The notes under the pieces: model-generated
Databases searched by the model: none
Seen by the model: the letters and a program-made list of their open reading frames with translations, nothing else
Told to the model about the DNA's origin: nothing
Origin: Jongsikchunia kroppenstedtii DSM 45133
GTDB taxonomy: Bacteria > Actinomycetota > Actinomycetes > Mycobacteriales > Mycobacteriaceae
Assembly: GCF_000380485.1 (NCBI RefSeq)
Contig: NZ_AQYG01000042.1
Coordinates: 83,276-147,275 of the forward strand
Direction of reading: 5' to 3'
DNA: 64,000 bases
Program-made: the position numbers and the translations under genes
In this document: piece after piece, positions 42,411 to 50,988 of the stretch
Layout: the number at the start of each line of letters is the position of its first letter
Numbering within the stretch: the first letter of the stretch is position 1

Positions 42411-43846
42411 GAATCACACCGTTCGTTCGTGGCCAGCTGATCGCGTTCGCGGTCATCGGCATCGTGGCGTTGATCGTGATGGCGACCATGTACATGCATG
42501 TGCCGGGCATGCTGGGGCTGGGTCGCTACCAGGTGAAGGTGGAGCTGCCGAGTACCGGCGGCATCTACCAGAATGCCAATGTCACTTACCGCGGCGTCCA
42601 AGTCGGCAAGGTCAAGTCGGTGACCCTGACGCAGGACGGCGTGCAGGCGAAGCTGTCGATCAACTCGAGCGCCAAGATTCCGGCCAACGCACCCGCGACC
42701 GTCGAGAGCGTGTCGGCGATCGGTGAGCAGTACGTCAACTTCGGCGCCCCCGACGGCGAGGCGTCAGGCAAGTTGAAGGACGGCGCGACGGTCACCGGTT
42801 CGGTTCCGACCGACATCAGGACGATGCTCACTCGCGCCGACGATCTCGTCGGAACCCTGCAGAACAGCCAGCTGCGCACCGTGGTCGACGAGGCCTTCAC
42901 CGCGTTCAACGGCACCGGCGATGATCTGCAGCGGCTGCTGGATTCGATGAGCCTCTTCGTCGGCGAGGCGAATCGCAACGTCGATGTGGTGACCAAGCTC
43001 GTCGATCAGGCCGCCCCGCTCCTGGAGAGCCAGAGCACCACCAACGGCGACATCCGCCGATGGACCGGCAACGTACTCAAGGTGACCGATCAGATCCGGG
43101 CCAACGATCCGCAGGTGCAGCAGATCCTGCAGAAGGGGCCGGGCGTCGAGAAGCAGTCGCAGCAGTTGTTCTCCGGAATGCAGGCGACGCTGCCGCTGCT
43201 CATCGACAACCTGAGCGTCTCGGCCAAGACGATGGCGATCTATCACCCGAACCTGAGGCAGATCCTCGTGCTCTACCCGCGGCTGATGGGCACGCTGATC
43301 TCGGCGGTCAACAACGGCGATCCCCGCAAGGGCGCCAAGGTGTCGTTCAACGTCCCGAGCTTCCAGGATCCGCCGGGCTGCACCATCGGCTTCCTGCCGG
43401 CCTCCGAACGCCGCGGCTCCGGCCCCGATCCGGCGCGCGAGCTGCCGCCGGGCCTGCTGTGCCGCGTCGCCCACGACTCGCCGATGGCGGTTCGTGGTGC
43501 GCGCAACTACCCGTGTGCCGAGTTCCCCGGTCGGCGGGCCCCGACACCGGCCGAGTGCCGCGACGGGTACAAGCCGCTGAACCAGCAGCAGTACGCCTTC
43601 CCGAAGGGCATTCCCGGTGTGCTGCCGGCGCCGACCAATCCGCCGCCGCAGGGGATGGTCGCCGAAGCGAACCCGGCCGCCGACGACGGTAGTCCGGCCG
43701 TGTACGCGACGACGTATGACCCCGCCACCGGTGACTACATTGGACCGGACGGCAAGACGTACAACGCAGGCCTCGGCACCGATGGTGCACAGGCGCAAGG
43801 AGGCAACTCTGGATGGCAGAGTCTGATCACATCGACTCTGAACTGA
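42407..43846 (+). CDS. mce4F: Mce4F sterol-import protein
   Basis: A 479-residue sixth Mce protein with a GTG start and a GAGGGG site six bases upstream. An N-terminal anchor (LIAFAVIGIVALIVMATMY) precedes the MCE domain (TGGIYQNANVTYRGVQVGKVKSV). A Cys-containing C-terminal region (PPGCTIGFLPASER, LPPGLLCRV, YPCAEFPGRR) and a Pro-rich tail follow. It overlaps the next gene by 34 bases. Confidence 0.94.
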   Translation: MRITPFVRGQLIAFAVIGIVALIVMATMYMHVPGMLGLGRYQVKVELPSTGGIYQNANVTYRGVQVGKVKSVTLTQDGVQAKLSINSSAKIPANAPATVESVSAIGEQYVNFGAPDGEASGKLKDGATVTGSVPTDIRTMLTRADDLVGTLQNSQLRTVVDEAFTAFNGTGDDLQRLLDSMSLFVGEANRNVDVVTKLVDQAAPLLESQSTTNGDIRRWTGNVLKVTDQIRANDPQVQQILQKGPGVEKQSQQLFSGMQATLPLLIDNLSVSAKTMAIYHPNLRQILVLYPRLMGTLISAVNNGDPRKGAKVSFNVPSFQDPPGCTIGFLPASERRGSGPDPARELPPGLLCRVAHDSPMAVRGARNYPCAEFPGRRAPTPAECRDGYKPLNQQQYAFPKGIPGVLPAPTNPPPQGMVAEANPAADDGSPAVYATTYDPATGDYIGPDGKTYNAGLGTDGAQAQGGNSGWQSLITSTLN

Positions 43847-44748
43847 GTGGTGAATCGTCCGAAGTCAGTAAGAAACCGCAGGTGAGCGGGGAGTCAGACG
43901 GCGCCGATACGGCTTCGACGGATTCCCCGAAGCCGGCTGGCGACGCGAAACTGATTGGGGATGCGAAGGCGGCCGCGGCGAAGATTCGTCCGGTGAAGCC
44001 GAGCCGCAAGCGGCAGCGCGGTGCGGCCGCGGGTGCCGCGAAGTCGGGCTCGGGCCAGGCCGACAAGGCGTCCGAAGCGGCGGATGACGGCTTCGAGCCG
44101 GCGGATATCGAAACCGCGGATACCGACTCGGATGTCGAGGAAGCAGCGACGTCGCTCGCGGCGTCGCCGAACTACCGGGATCGCCGCCGGGCGGCGCCGA
44201 CCAGACCGCAGGCGCCGGTACGTCCACGAGGCAGCGGCCGCCGGATGGTGCTGGCGATCGTCGCCGTGTTCGCCTCGGTCGCGCTGGTGGCGATGATCGT
44301 CGGCGCCGTGCTGTTCGCGACCGCCACGAATCGCCTGAATTCCAAGGACGATTCGCAGCAGCAGTATGTCGACTTCGCGAAGCAGATCGTCGTGAACCTC
44401 ACGACGCTGAATCCGCAGAATGTCGACCAGCTGGGGAAGCAGGTGTTCGACAACCTGTCGGGCGGCGCGCTGAATCAGATGCAGACGAACCTTCCGGGTT
44501 TCGTCTCCGCCGTTCAGAAGTACAGCTATTCGAGTAAGGGCACCATCATCGCCGCGGCAGTCGCCCGGGACGACAAGAACGAGCCGATCGCCGACAAGAA
44601 CTCGGCGACCGTGCTCATCGTGTCGGGCTACCAGGCGACCTCGCCGCAGGATCCGAAGGATTCGCTGCTCAACAGCTTCCGCTGGAAGCTGGTCGTGACG
44701 AAGATCAACGGGCAGCTCAAGGTGACCGACATGCAGTGGGTGACGTAG
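43813..44748 (+). CDS. Mce-associated membrane protein
   Basis: A 311-residue protein with a long polar, Ala/Ser/Lys/Asp-rich cytoplasmic N-terminus (about 140 residues). One transmembrane helix follows (MVLAIVAVFASVALVAMIVGAVLFA), then a roughly 150-residue extracytoplasmic domain of the Mce-associated type (NTF2-like in structure). These proteins stabilise or link the Mce transporter. It overlaps mce4F and is followed by a second paralogue. Confidence 0.88.
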   Translation: MAESDHIDSELSGESSEVSKKPQVSGESDGADTASTDSPKPAGDAKLIGDAKAAAAKIRPVKPSRKRQRGAAAGAAKSGSGQADKASEAADDGFEPADIETADTDSDVEEAATSLAASPNYRDRRRAAPTRPQAPVRPRGSGRRMVLAIVAVFASVALVAMIVGAVLFATATNRLNSKDDSQQQYVDFAKQIVVNLTTLNPQNVDQLGKQVFDNLSGGALNQMQTNLPGFVSAVQKYSYSSKGTIIAAAVARDDKNEPIADKNSATVLIVSGYQATSPQDPKDSLLNSFRWKLVVTKINGQLKVTDMQWVT

Positions 44749-45581
44749 TGAGCGACGAGACCGATATGCCTGACGAGAACGACGTGACGGGCGAGAACGA
44801 CGCGACGGGCCAGAACACGTCGACCCCGGCGGACAGCGACGCCGACGCGGACACGGCTGCAGATACCGAGACTGCGGATACCAAGACTTCGGCGGCGCGC
44901 ACGACTCCGGTGGCCCGCCGGGGCCGACTGAGCGGTGGCGCACGCACCTGGATCGTTGCCGGCGTGGCCGTGCTGCTGCTGGTAGCTGCGGCGGCGGCGT
45001 TGACCGTCACCGGTATTCGCTACAGCGACGCCCGCCGGGGCCCCAACGACGCTCGAGACGCCACGGCCACAGCGCGTTTGGCCGCCGAGTCGATGTTCGG
45101 CTACGACCCGAAGACCGTCGACAAGAACGTCGCGACGGCGAAGGGGCTGGTCGTCGGTGATGCCGCGAAGCAGTTCAGTGAGCTGGTCAACGATCAGAAC
45201 ATGGTGCTGATCGTGAAGAAGAACAACGTCAGCTCCAACTTGGCCATCCAGGGCTTGGGCGTGCAGGATTCATCGAAGAATTCCGCGACACTGCTGATCT
45301 TCATGAACCAGTCGATCACCCGGGGCGACAACCAGCTCGTCGATATCCAGGCGAGCCGGTTGATCTTCCAGATGAAGCGCGACGGCGGCAAGTGGAAGGT
45401 CAGCGGGATCGAGAAGATCAGCGATGACTCCGTGAACAAGTCGCTGCAGCCGGAGGGGCAGACGCCGCCTAACGCCGATCCCGCCATCGGGGGATCGGCT
45501 ACGCCCGGGCAGCCGACACCGTCGCAGCAGCCGCAGCCGCAGCCGACCGAGGCGCCGCCGGCGCCCACGTCCGGACCGTAA
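44748..45581 (+). CDS. Mce-associated membrane protein
   Basis: A second Mce-associated protein of 277 residues from GTG 44748, which shares one base with the previous stop; GTG 44736 would add four residues. An acidic N-terminus (DENDVTGENDATGQN repeats) precedes one membrane helix (WIVAGVAVLLLVAAAAALTV). An extracytoplasmic domain and a Pro/Gln-rich C-terminal tail follow. It ends the Mce4 operon. Confidence 0.88.
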   Translation: MSDETDMPDENDVTGENDATGQNTSTPADSDADADTAADTETADTKTSAARTTPVARRGRLSGGARTWIVAGVAVLLLVAAAAALTVTGIRYSDARRGPNDARDATATARLAAESMFGYDPKTVDKNVATAKGLVVGDAAKQFSELVNDQNMVLIVKKNNVSSNLAIQGLGVQDSSKNSATLLIFMNQSITRGDNQLVDIQASRLIFQMKRDGGKWKVSGIEKISDDSVNKSLQPEGQTPPNADPAIGGSATPGQPTPSQQPQPQPTEAPPAPTSGP

Positions 45582-45618
45582 CGAGATGCCGTAACGACGG
45601 TTACAGGCGCACAACGAG

Positions 45619-45654
45619 ATACGGCCCGCCGAGGATCTCCTCGGCGGGCCGTAT
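45619..45654. terminator. strong bidirectional terminator after Mce4 operon
   Basis: A perfect 16-bp stem (ATACGGCCCGCCGAGG / CCTCGGCGGGCCGTAT) with a 4-base loop is followed by TCGTTT. It lies 37 bp after the last mce-associated gene and 21 bp before the stop of the convergent aldehyde dehydrogenase. Confidence 0.9.
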
Positions 45655-45675
45655 TCGTTTGGATCAGCGGAGTGA

Positions 45676-47157
45676 TCAGCCTTCGACGGTGTAACCCATC
45701 GGCAGGATGACCGACTTGTGCTCGAGGTACGACTCGAGGCCCTCGCGGCCGTTCTCGCGGCCGATGCCGGAGTTCTTGTACCCGCCGAACGGCGATCCGG
45801 GATCGATCGCGTACCAGTTGACGCCGTACGTTCCGGTGCGCACCTGTGCGGCGATCTCGATGCCGTGTTCTACGTCCGACGTCCACACCGAGCCGGCGAG
45901 CCCGTAGTCGGAGTCGTTGGCGATCTTGATCGCCTCTTCTTCGGTGTCGTAGTCGATGATCGACAGTACCGGACCGAAGATCTCCTCTTGGGCGATCTTC
46001 ATGTCGTTGGTGACGTCGGTGAAGACCGTGGGGCTCAGGTAGTAACCGCCCTCCAGGCCCTCGGGACGGCTGCCCTCCAGGGCGACGGTGGCGCCGGCGT
46101 CCTTGCCGGCCTGGATGTAGCCCTCGATCTTGTCGCGCTGGTTGGCGGTGATCACGGGGCCGAGCTGCGCGGTCTCGTCGTCCGGCAGGCCTGGCTTCAT
46201 CGCGGACGCCACGCCGACGATTGCATTGGTGAACTCTTCTTTCTTGCTGCGCGGCAACAGGATTCGGGTCTGCGCGACGCAGGCCTGACCGGTGTTCATC
46301 AGGCCGGCGAAGACCAGCATCCCCGCGAGCGAGTTGATGTCGGCGTCCTCGAGGACGATGGCGGCGGACTTGCCGCCCAGCTCCAGCGAACAGCGCTTGA
46401 GCGATTCGCCGCAGGCGGCGGCGATCTTGCGGCCGGCCGCGGTCGAGCCGGTGAACGTGATCTTGTCGACGTCGGGATGATCGACGAGGGCCTGGCCGGT
46501 CTCGGCGCCGCCCGGAACGATCGACAGCACGCCGTCCGGCAGGCCGGCCTCGGCGAACAGCTCGGCGATCACGTTGGCGCACAACGGGGTCTCCGGTGCC
46601 GGCTTGAGGACGACCGAGCAGCCGGCGGTGAGGGCCGGGCCCAGCTTGTTGGCGAGCAGGAACAGCGGGACGTTCCAGGCGATGATGGCGCCGACGACGC
46701 CGACCGGCTCGCGGGTGACCTTGGTCTGGCCGAACAGTCCCGACCGGTATTCGGTCCACGGGTAGGCGGCCGCGGCCTCCGCGTAGGCGCGCAGCGCCCC
46801 GGTCGCCGGCAGCACCTGCAGCATGTTGACGGTGGACGGCGAGGCGCCCATCTCGCTGGTGATGACCGCGGCGATCTCGGCCTCGCGCTCGTTGATCAGA
46901 TCGGCGACCTTCGCGACCACCGCGGCACGCTCGGCCGGGGTCTTGTCGCGCCACACACCGGACTCGAACGCGGCGCGAGCGGACTTCACTGCGGTGTCGA
47001 CGTCCGTGGCATCGGCGAGCGGGGTCGATCCCGAGTGCTGACCGGTGGCCGGGGAAACGACCTCAAGGGTCTGTGTGGAATGCGGCTGAACCCACTGTCC
47101 GCCGATATACAGCTTGTCGTAATCGCGGGCCGTGGTGGGTGCGGCGTCGACCGTCAT
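45676..47157 (-). CDS. aldehyde dehydrogenase family protein (KstR-linked)
   Basis: A 493-residue NAD(P)-dependent aldehyde dehydrogenase with catalytic Cys293 (NTGQACVAQ), general base Glu259 (LELGGKS), cofactor motif FTGSTAAG and substrate/coenzyme motif AWNVPLFLLANKLGPAL. The substrate is unknown. An exact KstR box lies 38 bp upstream of its ATG, placing it in the sterol regulon, where it might handle an aldehyde from sterol or side-chain breakdown (inference). It is convergent with the Mce4 operon. Confidence 0.93.
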   Translation of the reverse strand: MTVDAAPTTARDYDKLYIGGQWVQPHSTQTLEVVSPATGQHSGSTPLADATDVDTAVKSARAAFESGVWRDKTPAERAAVVAKVADLINEREAEIAAVITSEMGASPSTVNMLQVLPATGALRAYAEAAAAYPWTEYRSGLFGQTKVTREPVGVVGAIIAWNVPLFLLANKLGPALTAGCSVVLKPAPETPLCANVIAELFAEAGLPDGVLSIVPGGAETGQALVDHPDVDKITFTGSTAAGRKIAAACGESLKRCSLELGGKSAAIVLEDADINSLAGMLVFAGLMNTGQACVAQTRILLPRSKKEEFTNAIVGVASAMKPGLPDDETAQLGPVITANQRDKIEGYIQAGKDAGATVALEGSRPEGLEGGYYLSPTVFTDVTNDMKIAQEEIFGPVLSIIDYDTEEEAIKIANDSDYGLAGSVWTSDVEHGIEIAAQVRTGTYGVNWYAIDPGSPFGGYKNSGIGRENGREGLESYLEHKSVILPMGYTVEG

Positions 47158-47195
47158 GTGTCCTCCAGATCGGTGTGGTGTACCTCACCCGATAC

Positions 47196-47209
47196 TAGAA
47201 CACGTTCCA
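47196..47209. promoter_or_regulatory. KstR operator upstream of aldehyde dehydrogenase
   Basis: TAGAACACGTTCCA is an exact TnnAACnnGTTnnA match 38 bp before the aldehyde dehydrogenase start. No other gene starts on the opposite side of the box until 47612. Confidence 0.82.
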
Positions 47210-47278
47210 ATTCTGCACCCAACGTCCAGTTCGCTGACCGGACACGCACGTCGACGGACGTGCATGTCCGGCCGCGGC

Positions 47279-47587
47279 TCAGGAGGTCGGCCTGGCGTCG
47301 AGGACGACGTCGAATTCGAGGAGTTCGGCTCCGGTGGAGACGGGGTTCTGGCGTTCGCCGGCGTGCGCCGCGCGCGCCGGGCCGCTGGCCCAGGCCTGGA
47401 AGTCCTCTTCGGACTCCCACTGCGTCACAACGAAGTAGCGCGACTCGCCCTTGGTGGGCCGCAGCAGCTGGAAGCCGAGGAATCCCTTGGAGCCGTCGAC
47501 GGAGTGGGCGCGATTGGCGAAGCGCTTCTCGAGTTCGGGCCCGGCACCCTCGGGAACGGAGATCGCATTTATTTTCACAACAGCCAT
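47279..47587 (-). CDS. mhuD: haem-degrading monooxygenase MhuD-like
   Basis: A 102-residue ferredoxin-like ABM-fold protein. All three residues known to define MhuD are in place: Asn7 (VVKINA), Trp66 and the haem ligand His75. MhuD opens haem to mycobilins and releases iron. The FLGFQLLRP and YFVVTQWESEEDFQAW segments are near-identical to what I recall of Rv3592. Start MAVVKINA is chosen because the frame upstream is shadow of the divergent hydrolase, whose ATG is 24 bp away. Confidence 0.95.
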   Translation of the reverse strand: MAVVKINAISVPEGAGPELEKRFANRAHSVDGSKGFLGFQLLRPTKGESRYFVVTQWESEEDFQAWASGPARAAHAGERQNPVSTGAELLEFDVVLDARPTS

Positions 47588-47611
47588 GAGGCCCACCGTA
47601 GCCTTGGGCGC

Positions 47612-48442
47612 ATGATCGCGGAGGACCATGGCGGCGAAGGGCCGCCGATCCTGTTGCTGCACGGGCTGATGGGGCGCGGCCGCACCTGGCGGCGGCAGAT
47701 TCCGTGGCTGCGCAGCTATGGCCGGGTGTTCACCATCGATGCCGCCTTCCATCGGGGCGCCGGGGCCGACCAGGCGACGGGGCCGGACGATATCGCCAAC
47801 GAACGATTCGTCGCCGACATCGCCGAGGTGCTGACGGTGATCGACCGCGGTCCGGCAGTCCTGATCGGTCACTCGATGGGTGGGCTGCATGCATGGTGCA
47901 CCGCGGCCGAGTACCCGGAGCTGGTCGCGGCGATCGTCGTCGAGGACATGGCCCCGGACTTCCGGGGCCGCACCACGGGGACATGGCAACCGTGGTTCGC
48001 CACCTGGCCCGACCGGTTCGACGGTCTGGCGCATGCGGTCGAGATGTTCGGGCCGATCGCCGGCGAGTACTTCTACGACGCGTTCGACGACGGGCGGCTG
48101 CACGGCGAACTGTCGGTCTGGGCCGATATCGCCGAGCGGTGGGGCGAGCGGGACTTCTGGGAGCAGTGGCAGCAGGTGCGGGTGCCGGCATTGCTCATCG
48201 AGGCCTCCGGCGGCGTCACTCCGGAAGGACAGATGCGGACGATGGCCGAGACCAACGAATTCGCGACGCTGTTGACGGTCGAGGGCGGTCATCTGCTGCA
48301 CGACGATGCGCCGCAGATCTATCGCGGTGCGGTCGAAGCGTTCCTGGATGGGCTGACGGTGGCGCGCCCCAGTGGATCAGCCCTCGCCGGGGAGGGCGTA
48401 GCGGCCGGCCGCGGTCAACTCGACGAGACCGTCGGTCAGTAG
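47612..48442 (+). CDS. alpha/beta hydrolase
   Basis: A 276-residue alpha/beta hydrolase with the HGLMGRG oxyanion motif and nucleophile elbow GHSMGG (Ser88). Later Asp/His positions (GGVTPEGQMR and EGGHLLHDD) fit the rest of the triad. It is divergent from mhuD by 24 bp, as Rv3591c is next to Rv3592 in M. tuberculosis. Its 3' end overlaps the convergent mutY gene by 66 bases. The substrate is unknown; ester or lipid hydrolysis is likely. Confidence 0.88.
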   Translation: MIAEDHGGEGPPILLLHGLMGRGRTWRRQIPWLRSYGRVFTIDAAFHRGAGADQATGPDDIANERFVADIAEVLTVIDRGPAVLIGHSMGGLHAWCTAAEYPELVAAIVVEDMAPDFRGRTTGTWQPWFATWPDRFDGLAHAVEMFGPIAGEYFYDAFDDGRLHGELSVWADIAERWGERDFWEQWQQVRVPALLIEASGGVTPEGQMRTMAETNEFATLLTVEGGHLLHDDAPQIYRGAVEAFLDGLTVARPSGSALAGEGVAAGRGQLDETVGQ

Positions 48443-49279
48443 CGAGTCTAGCGCCCGCATCCGTTGGTGCGGATCGGTCGGCCAGACCTGGTCGAGTCGG
48501 GCGCGTTCGACCGGTGAGTCGCTGTCGCGCAACACATCCAGCAGTAGGCCGCGCACCTGCCGATCGGTTCCGGCGAACTTCTGCACCTTGCGCGCGGGCC
48601 CGGTGTGCGCCGGTCGGCCCAGCTGCTGCCATCGGCACTGGGAGCGCAACGGGCAGTTCTCGCACCGGGGCTCGCGGGCGACGCACACCAGGGCCCCGAG
48701 CTCCATCAGCGCCGCCGAGAAGCGGGCCGCCCGTCGCCGTTGCGGCGGCAGCAGCGACCGCGCGTCGGCGAGGTCGGTCTTGCTGGGATTGCCGGGCTCG
48801 GCCCGACCGTGCACCGCTCGGGCGATCACCCGACGCACATTGGTATCCACCACCGGCACCGCCTGGCCGTAGGCGAAGCAGGCGACGGCTCGGGCGGTGT
48901 AGTCGCCGATCCCGGGCAGCGTCAGCAGGGTGTCGACGTCATCGGGGACCGTGTCATCGAAGCGTTCGGCGAGGACGCCGGCGCATTCATGCAGTCGCAT
49001 CGCCCGGCGCGGATAGCCGAGCTTCCCCCAGGCGCGCACGATGTCGCCGACCGGGTCGGCGGCCATCGCGGACGGGGTGGGCCAGCGCTGCACCCATTGC
49101 TCCCAGATCGGCTGCACCCGAACGACGGGGGTCTGCTGCAGCATGATCTCGCTGACCAGAATGTGCCACGGGGACACTCCTTTTCGGCGCCACGGCAGAT
49201 CCCGCTCAGCGGAATCGAACCAGCCGAGAAGGGCTGCGGCGACGTCGGCCGACCCGGCGTGCGGCATAGTGTCAGTCAT
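48377..49279 (-). CDS. mutY: A/G-specific adenine glycosylase
   Basis: A 300-residue MutY that removes adenine mispaired with 8-oxoguanine. The HhH motif LPGIGDYTA is at 121-129, catalytic Glu44 is in SEIMLQQT and Asp145 in VVDTNVRR. The 4Fe-4S cluster cysteines are C199, C206, C209 and C215 (C-x6-C-x2-C-x5-C). Start MTDTMPHAG at 49279 sits back to back with the carbonic anhydrase ATG at 49278; ATG 49267 is an alternative that avoids overlap. The C-terminal 8-oxoG recognition domain is short. Confidence 0.93.
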   Translation of the reverse strand: MTDTMPHAGSADVAAALLGWFDSAERDLPWRRKGVSPWHILVSEIMLQQTPVVRVQPIWEQWVQRWPTPSAMAADPVGDIVRAWGKLGYPRRAMRLHECAGVLAERFDDTVPDDVDTLLTLPGIGDYTARAVACFAYGQAVPVVDTNVRRVIARAVHGRAEPGNPSKTDLADARSLLPPQRRRAARFSAALMELGALVCVAREPRCENCPLRSQCRWQQLGRPAHTGPARKVQKFAGTDRQVRGLLLDVLRDSDSPVERARLDQVWPTDPHQRMRALDSLLTDGLVELTAAGRYALPGEG

Positions 49280-49913
49280 GGCTAATCCGACTCCGGCACA
49301 GGCGTGGCAGAACCTTAAAGAGGGTAACGAGCGTTTCGTTTCGAGCAACCCGATTCATCCGAGCCAGAGTATCGAGACGCGCGAGCGGCTGACGGCGGGC
49401 CAGAACCCGCATGTGGTGCTGTTCGGCTGCTCGGATTCGCGAGTCGCGGCCGAGATCATCTTCGACCAGGGGCTCGGCGACATGTTCGTGGTCCGCACCG
49501 CGGGCCACATCATCGACTCGTCGGTTCTGGGCTCGCTCGAATTCGCGACCGAGGTGTTGAGCACCCCGCTGATCGTGATCCTCGGGCATGACAGCTGCGG
49601 CGCCGTCGGCGCGGCCGTGCAGGCGCTCGACTCCCTGCAGATGCCCGAGGGCTACCTGCGCGACGTGGTCGAGCGGGTGGCGCCGAGCGTGCTGGCCGGT
49701 CGGCAGGCAGGTCTGGCGCAGGTCGACGAATTCGTGGCCAAGCACGTCAAGGAGACCGCCCAGCTGCTGGTTCAGCGCAGCAGCAAGATCGCCGAGCGCG
49801 TCAAGAACAACGAGGTCGCGATTGTCTGCCTGACCTACACGCTCGCCGATGGTCGGATCGTGCTGCAGGATGCGATCGGCGACATCGGCGAAGACGCCAC
49901 CGCCGGCGTCTAG
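49278..49913 (+). CDS. canB: beta-class carbonic anhydrase
   Basis: A 211-residue zinc enzyme converting CO2 and bicarbonate. Zinc ligands are Cys51, His104 and Cys107, and the Asp53-Arg55 dyad lies in CSDSRVAAEI. The HDSCGAVGAA motif is present. Length and position beside mutY match CanB (Rv3588c) of M. tuberculosis. The start codon overlaps the divergent mutY start region. Confidence 0.94.
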   Translation: MANPTPAQAWQNLKEGNERFVSSNPIHPSQSIETRERLTAGQNPHVVLFGCSDSRVAAEIIFDQGLGDMFVVRTAGHIIDSSVLGSLEFATEVLSTPLIVILGHDSCGAVGAAVQALDSLQMPEGYLRDVVERVAPSVLAGRQAGLAQVDEFVAKHVKETAQLLVQRSSKIAERVKNNEVAIVCLTYTLADGRIVLQDAIGDIGEDATAGV

Positions 49914-50014
49914 TCGGAGCCGTCCGCGGAAGGGAAGGCGGTCGCGCCGGAGCCGCAGTAGGCTATTGGTCACAGAGTCAGTAATGCCCCCTACGTGACC
50001 GGATTGAGCAAGCC

Positions 50015-50872
50015 ATGGCGCATCCGCATCCCAGCGACGACCGAGTGATCAAGACCCGCCGGATCAAGTTCAACTATCCGAGCGGGTCGATGGACAAGCA
50101 CTACGTGCAGGGCGACCTGGTGATGAGCCATGTCGTCGCGGTGCTGTCGGCGATGTTCCCGGAGGGCGAGGACTTCTTCGTCCGATCGGTGCGGCACTTC
50201 GCCGACGACATCACCGATCCGGTGCTGCGGCAGCAGGTCGCGGGCTTCACCGGCCAGGAGGTGACGCACGGACGCGAGCACCGAGCGCTCAACGAGCGGC
50301 TGCAGCAGATGGGCTATCCGACCCGCCGTGTCGACCGGGATGTCAAGCGCGGTCTCGCGATGCAGATGCGGCTGTTCGGACCGCACTACAACCTCGCGAC
50401 GACGGCCGCCCTGGAGCACTACACTGCGACGCTGGCCGAGGTGCTGCTCACCGACCCGAAGGCGCAGGAACTGTTGGGCGACGGCGAAGTTCGATCGCTG
50501 CTGCTCTGGCATGCCTTGGAGGAGTCCGAGCATCGGGCGGTGGCGTTCGACGTCTTCCGCGCCACGGGCGGCAGCGAACGCACCCGAATCTGGGCGATGC
50601 GCCGGACCACGTTCTTCTTCACGCTCTCCACGATCATCCACACGCTGCTGTCGATGCTCGGCGATCGCGCGACCTACAACCCGATCCGGACGGCAAAAAG
50701 CTTTGCTGCGCTGCGGCATTCGCCGTTCCTCCAGCGTTCGGTGATCCGCCGGCTGCGCGCCTACAATCGGCCGGGATTCCATCCGGACGACTTCGACAAC
50801 ACCGAGATCCTGGAGACCTGGACCGCCGAATTGTTCGGCAAACAGGGGCAATTGGCCGACCATCTGCGGTGA
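50015..50872 (+). CDS. PF10118-type predicted metal-dependent hydrolase
   Basis: A 285-residue helical protein of the metal-dependent hydrolase family PF10118. Metal-ligand-like clusters are visible: GQEVTHGREH (near residue 80), ALEHYTATLAEVLL (near 130) and ALEESEHRAVAFDVF (near 170). They form an E-x-x-H pattern reminiscent of ferritin-like di-iron bundles, so an oxidase-type activity is an alternative. Function in actinobacteria is unknown. Not part of an evident operon. Confidence 0.82.
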   Translation: MAHPHPSDDRVIKTRRIKFNYPSGSMDKHYVQGDLVMSHVVAVLSAMFPEGEDFFVRSVRHFADDITDPVLRQQVAGFTGQEVTHGREHRALNERLQQMGYPTRRVDRDVKRGLAMQMRLFGPHYNLATTAALEHYTATLAEVLLTDPKAQELLGDGEVRSLLLWHALEESEHRAVAFDVFRATGGSERTRIWAMRRTTFFFTLSTIIHTLLSMLGDRATYNPIRTAKSFAALRHSPFLQRSVIRRLRAYNRPGFHPDDFDNTEILETWTAELFGKQGQLADHLR

Positions 50873-50988
50873 ACCGCGGCGACGTGGACGCCGATTCCGG
50901 CGATCGCGACCCAATTCACAGTCAGGCACGCTCGACACGCCGCCCTAGATAACACTCCCGCGGCCGATCGGCAACTAGCGTGGGTTGC

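Noticed and set aside
45718..47589. 623-codon open frame antisense to the aldehyde dehydrogenase and mhuD
   Set aside because: Both sense genes have intact catalytic residues; the antisense product has none.
47588..48301. N-terminal extension of MhuD
   Set aside because: The frame stays open upstream, but the added residues are shadow of the hydrolase. Start at 47587 gives the family's exact length and residue numbering.
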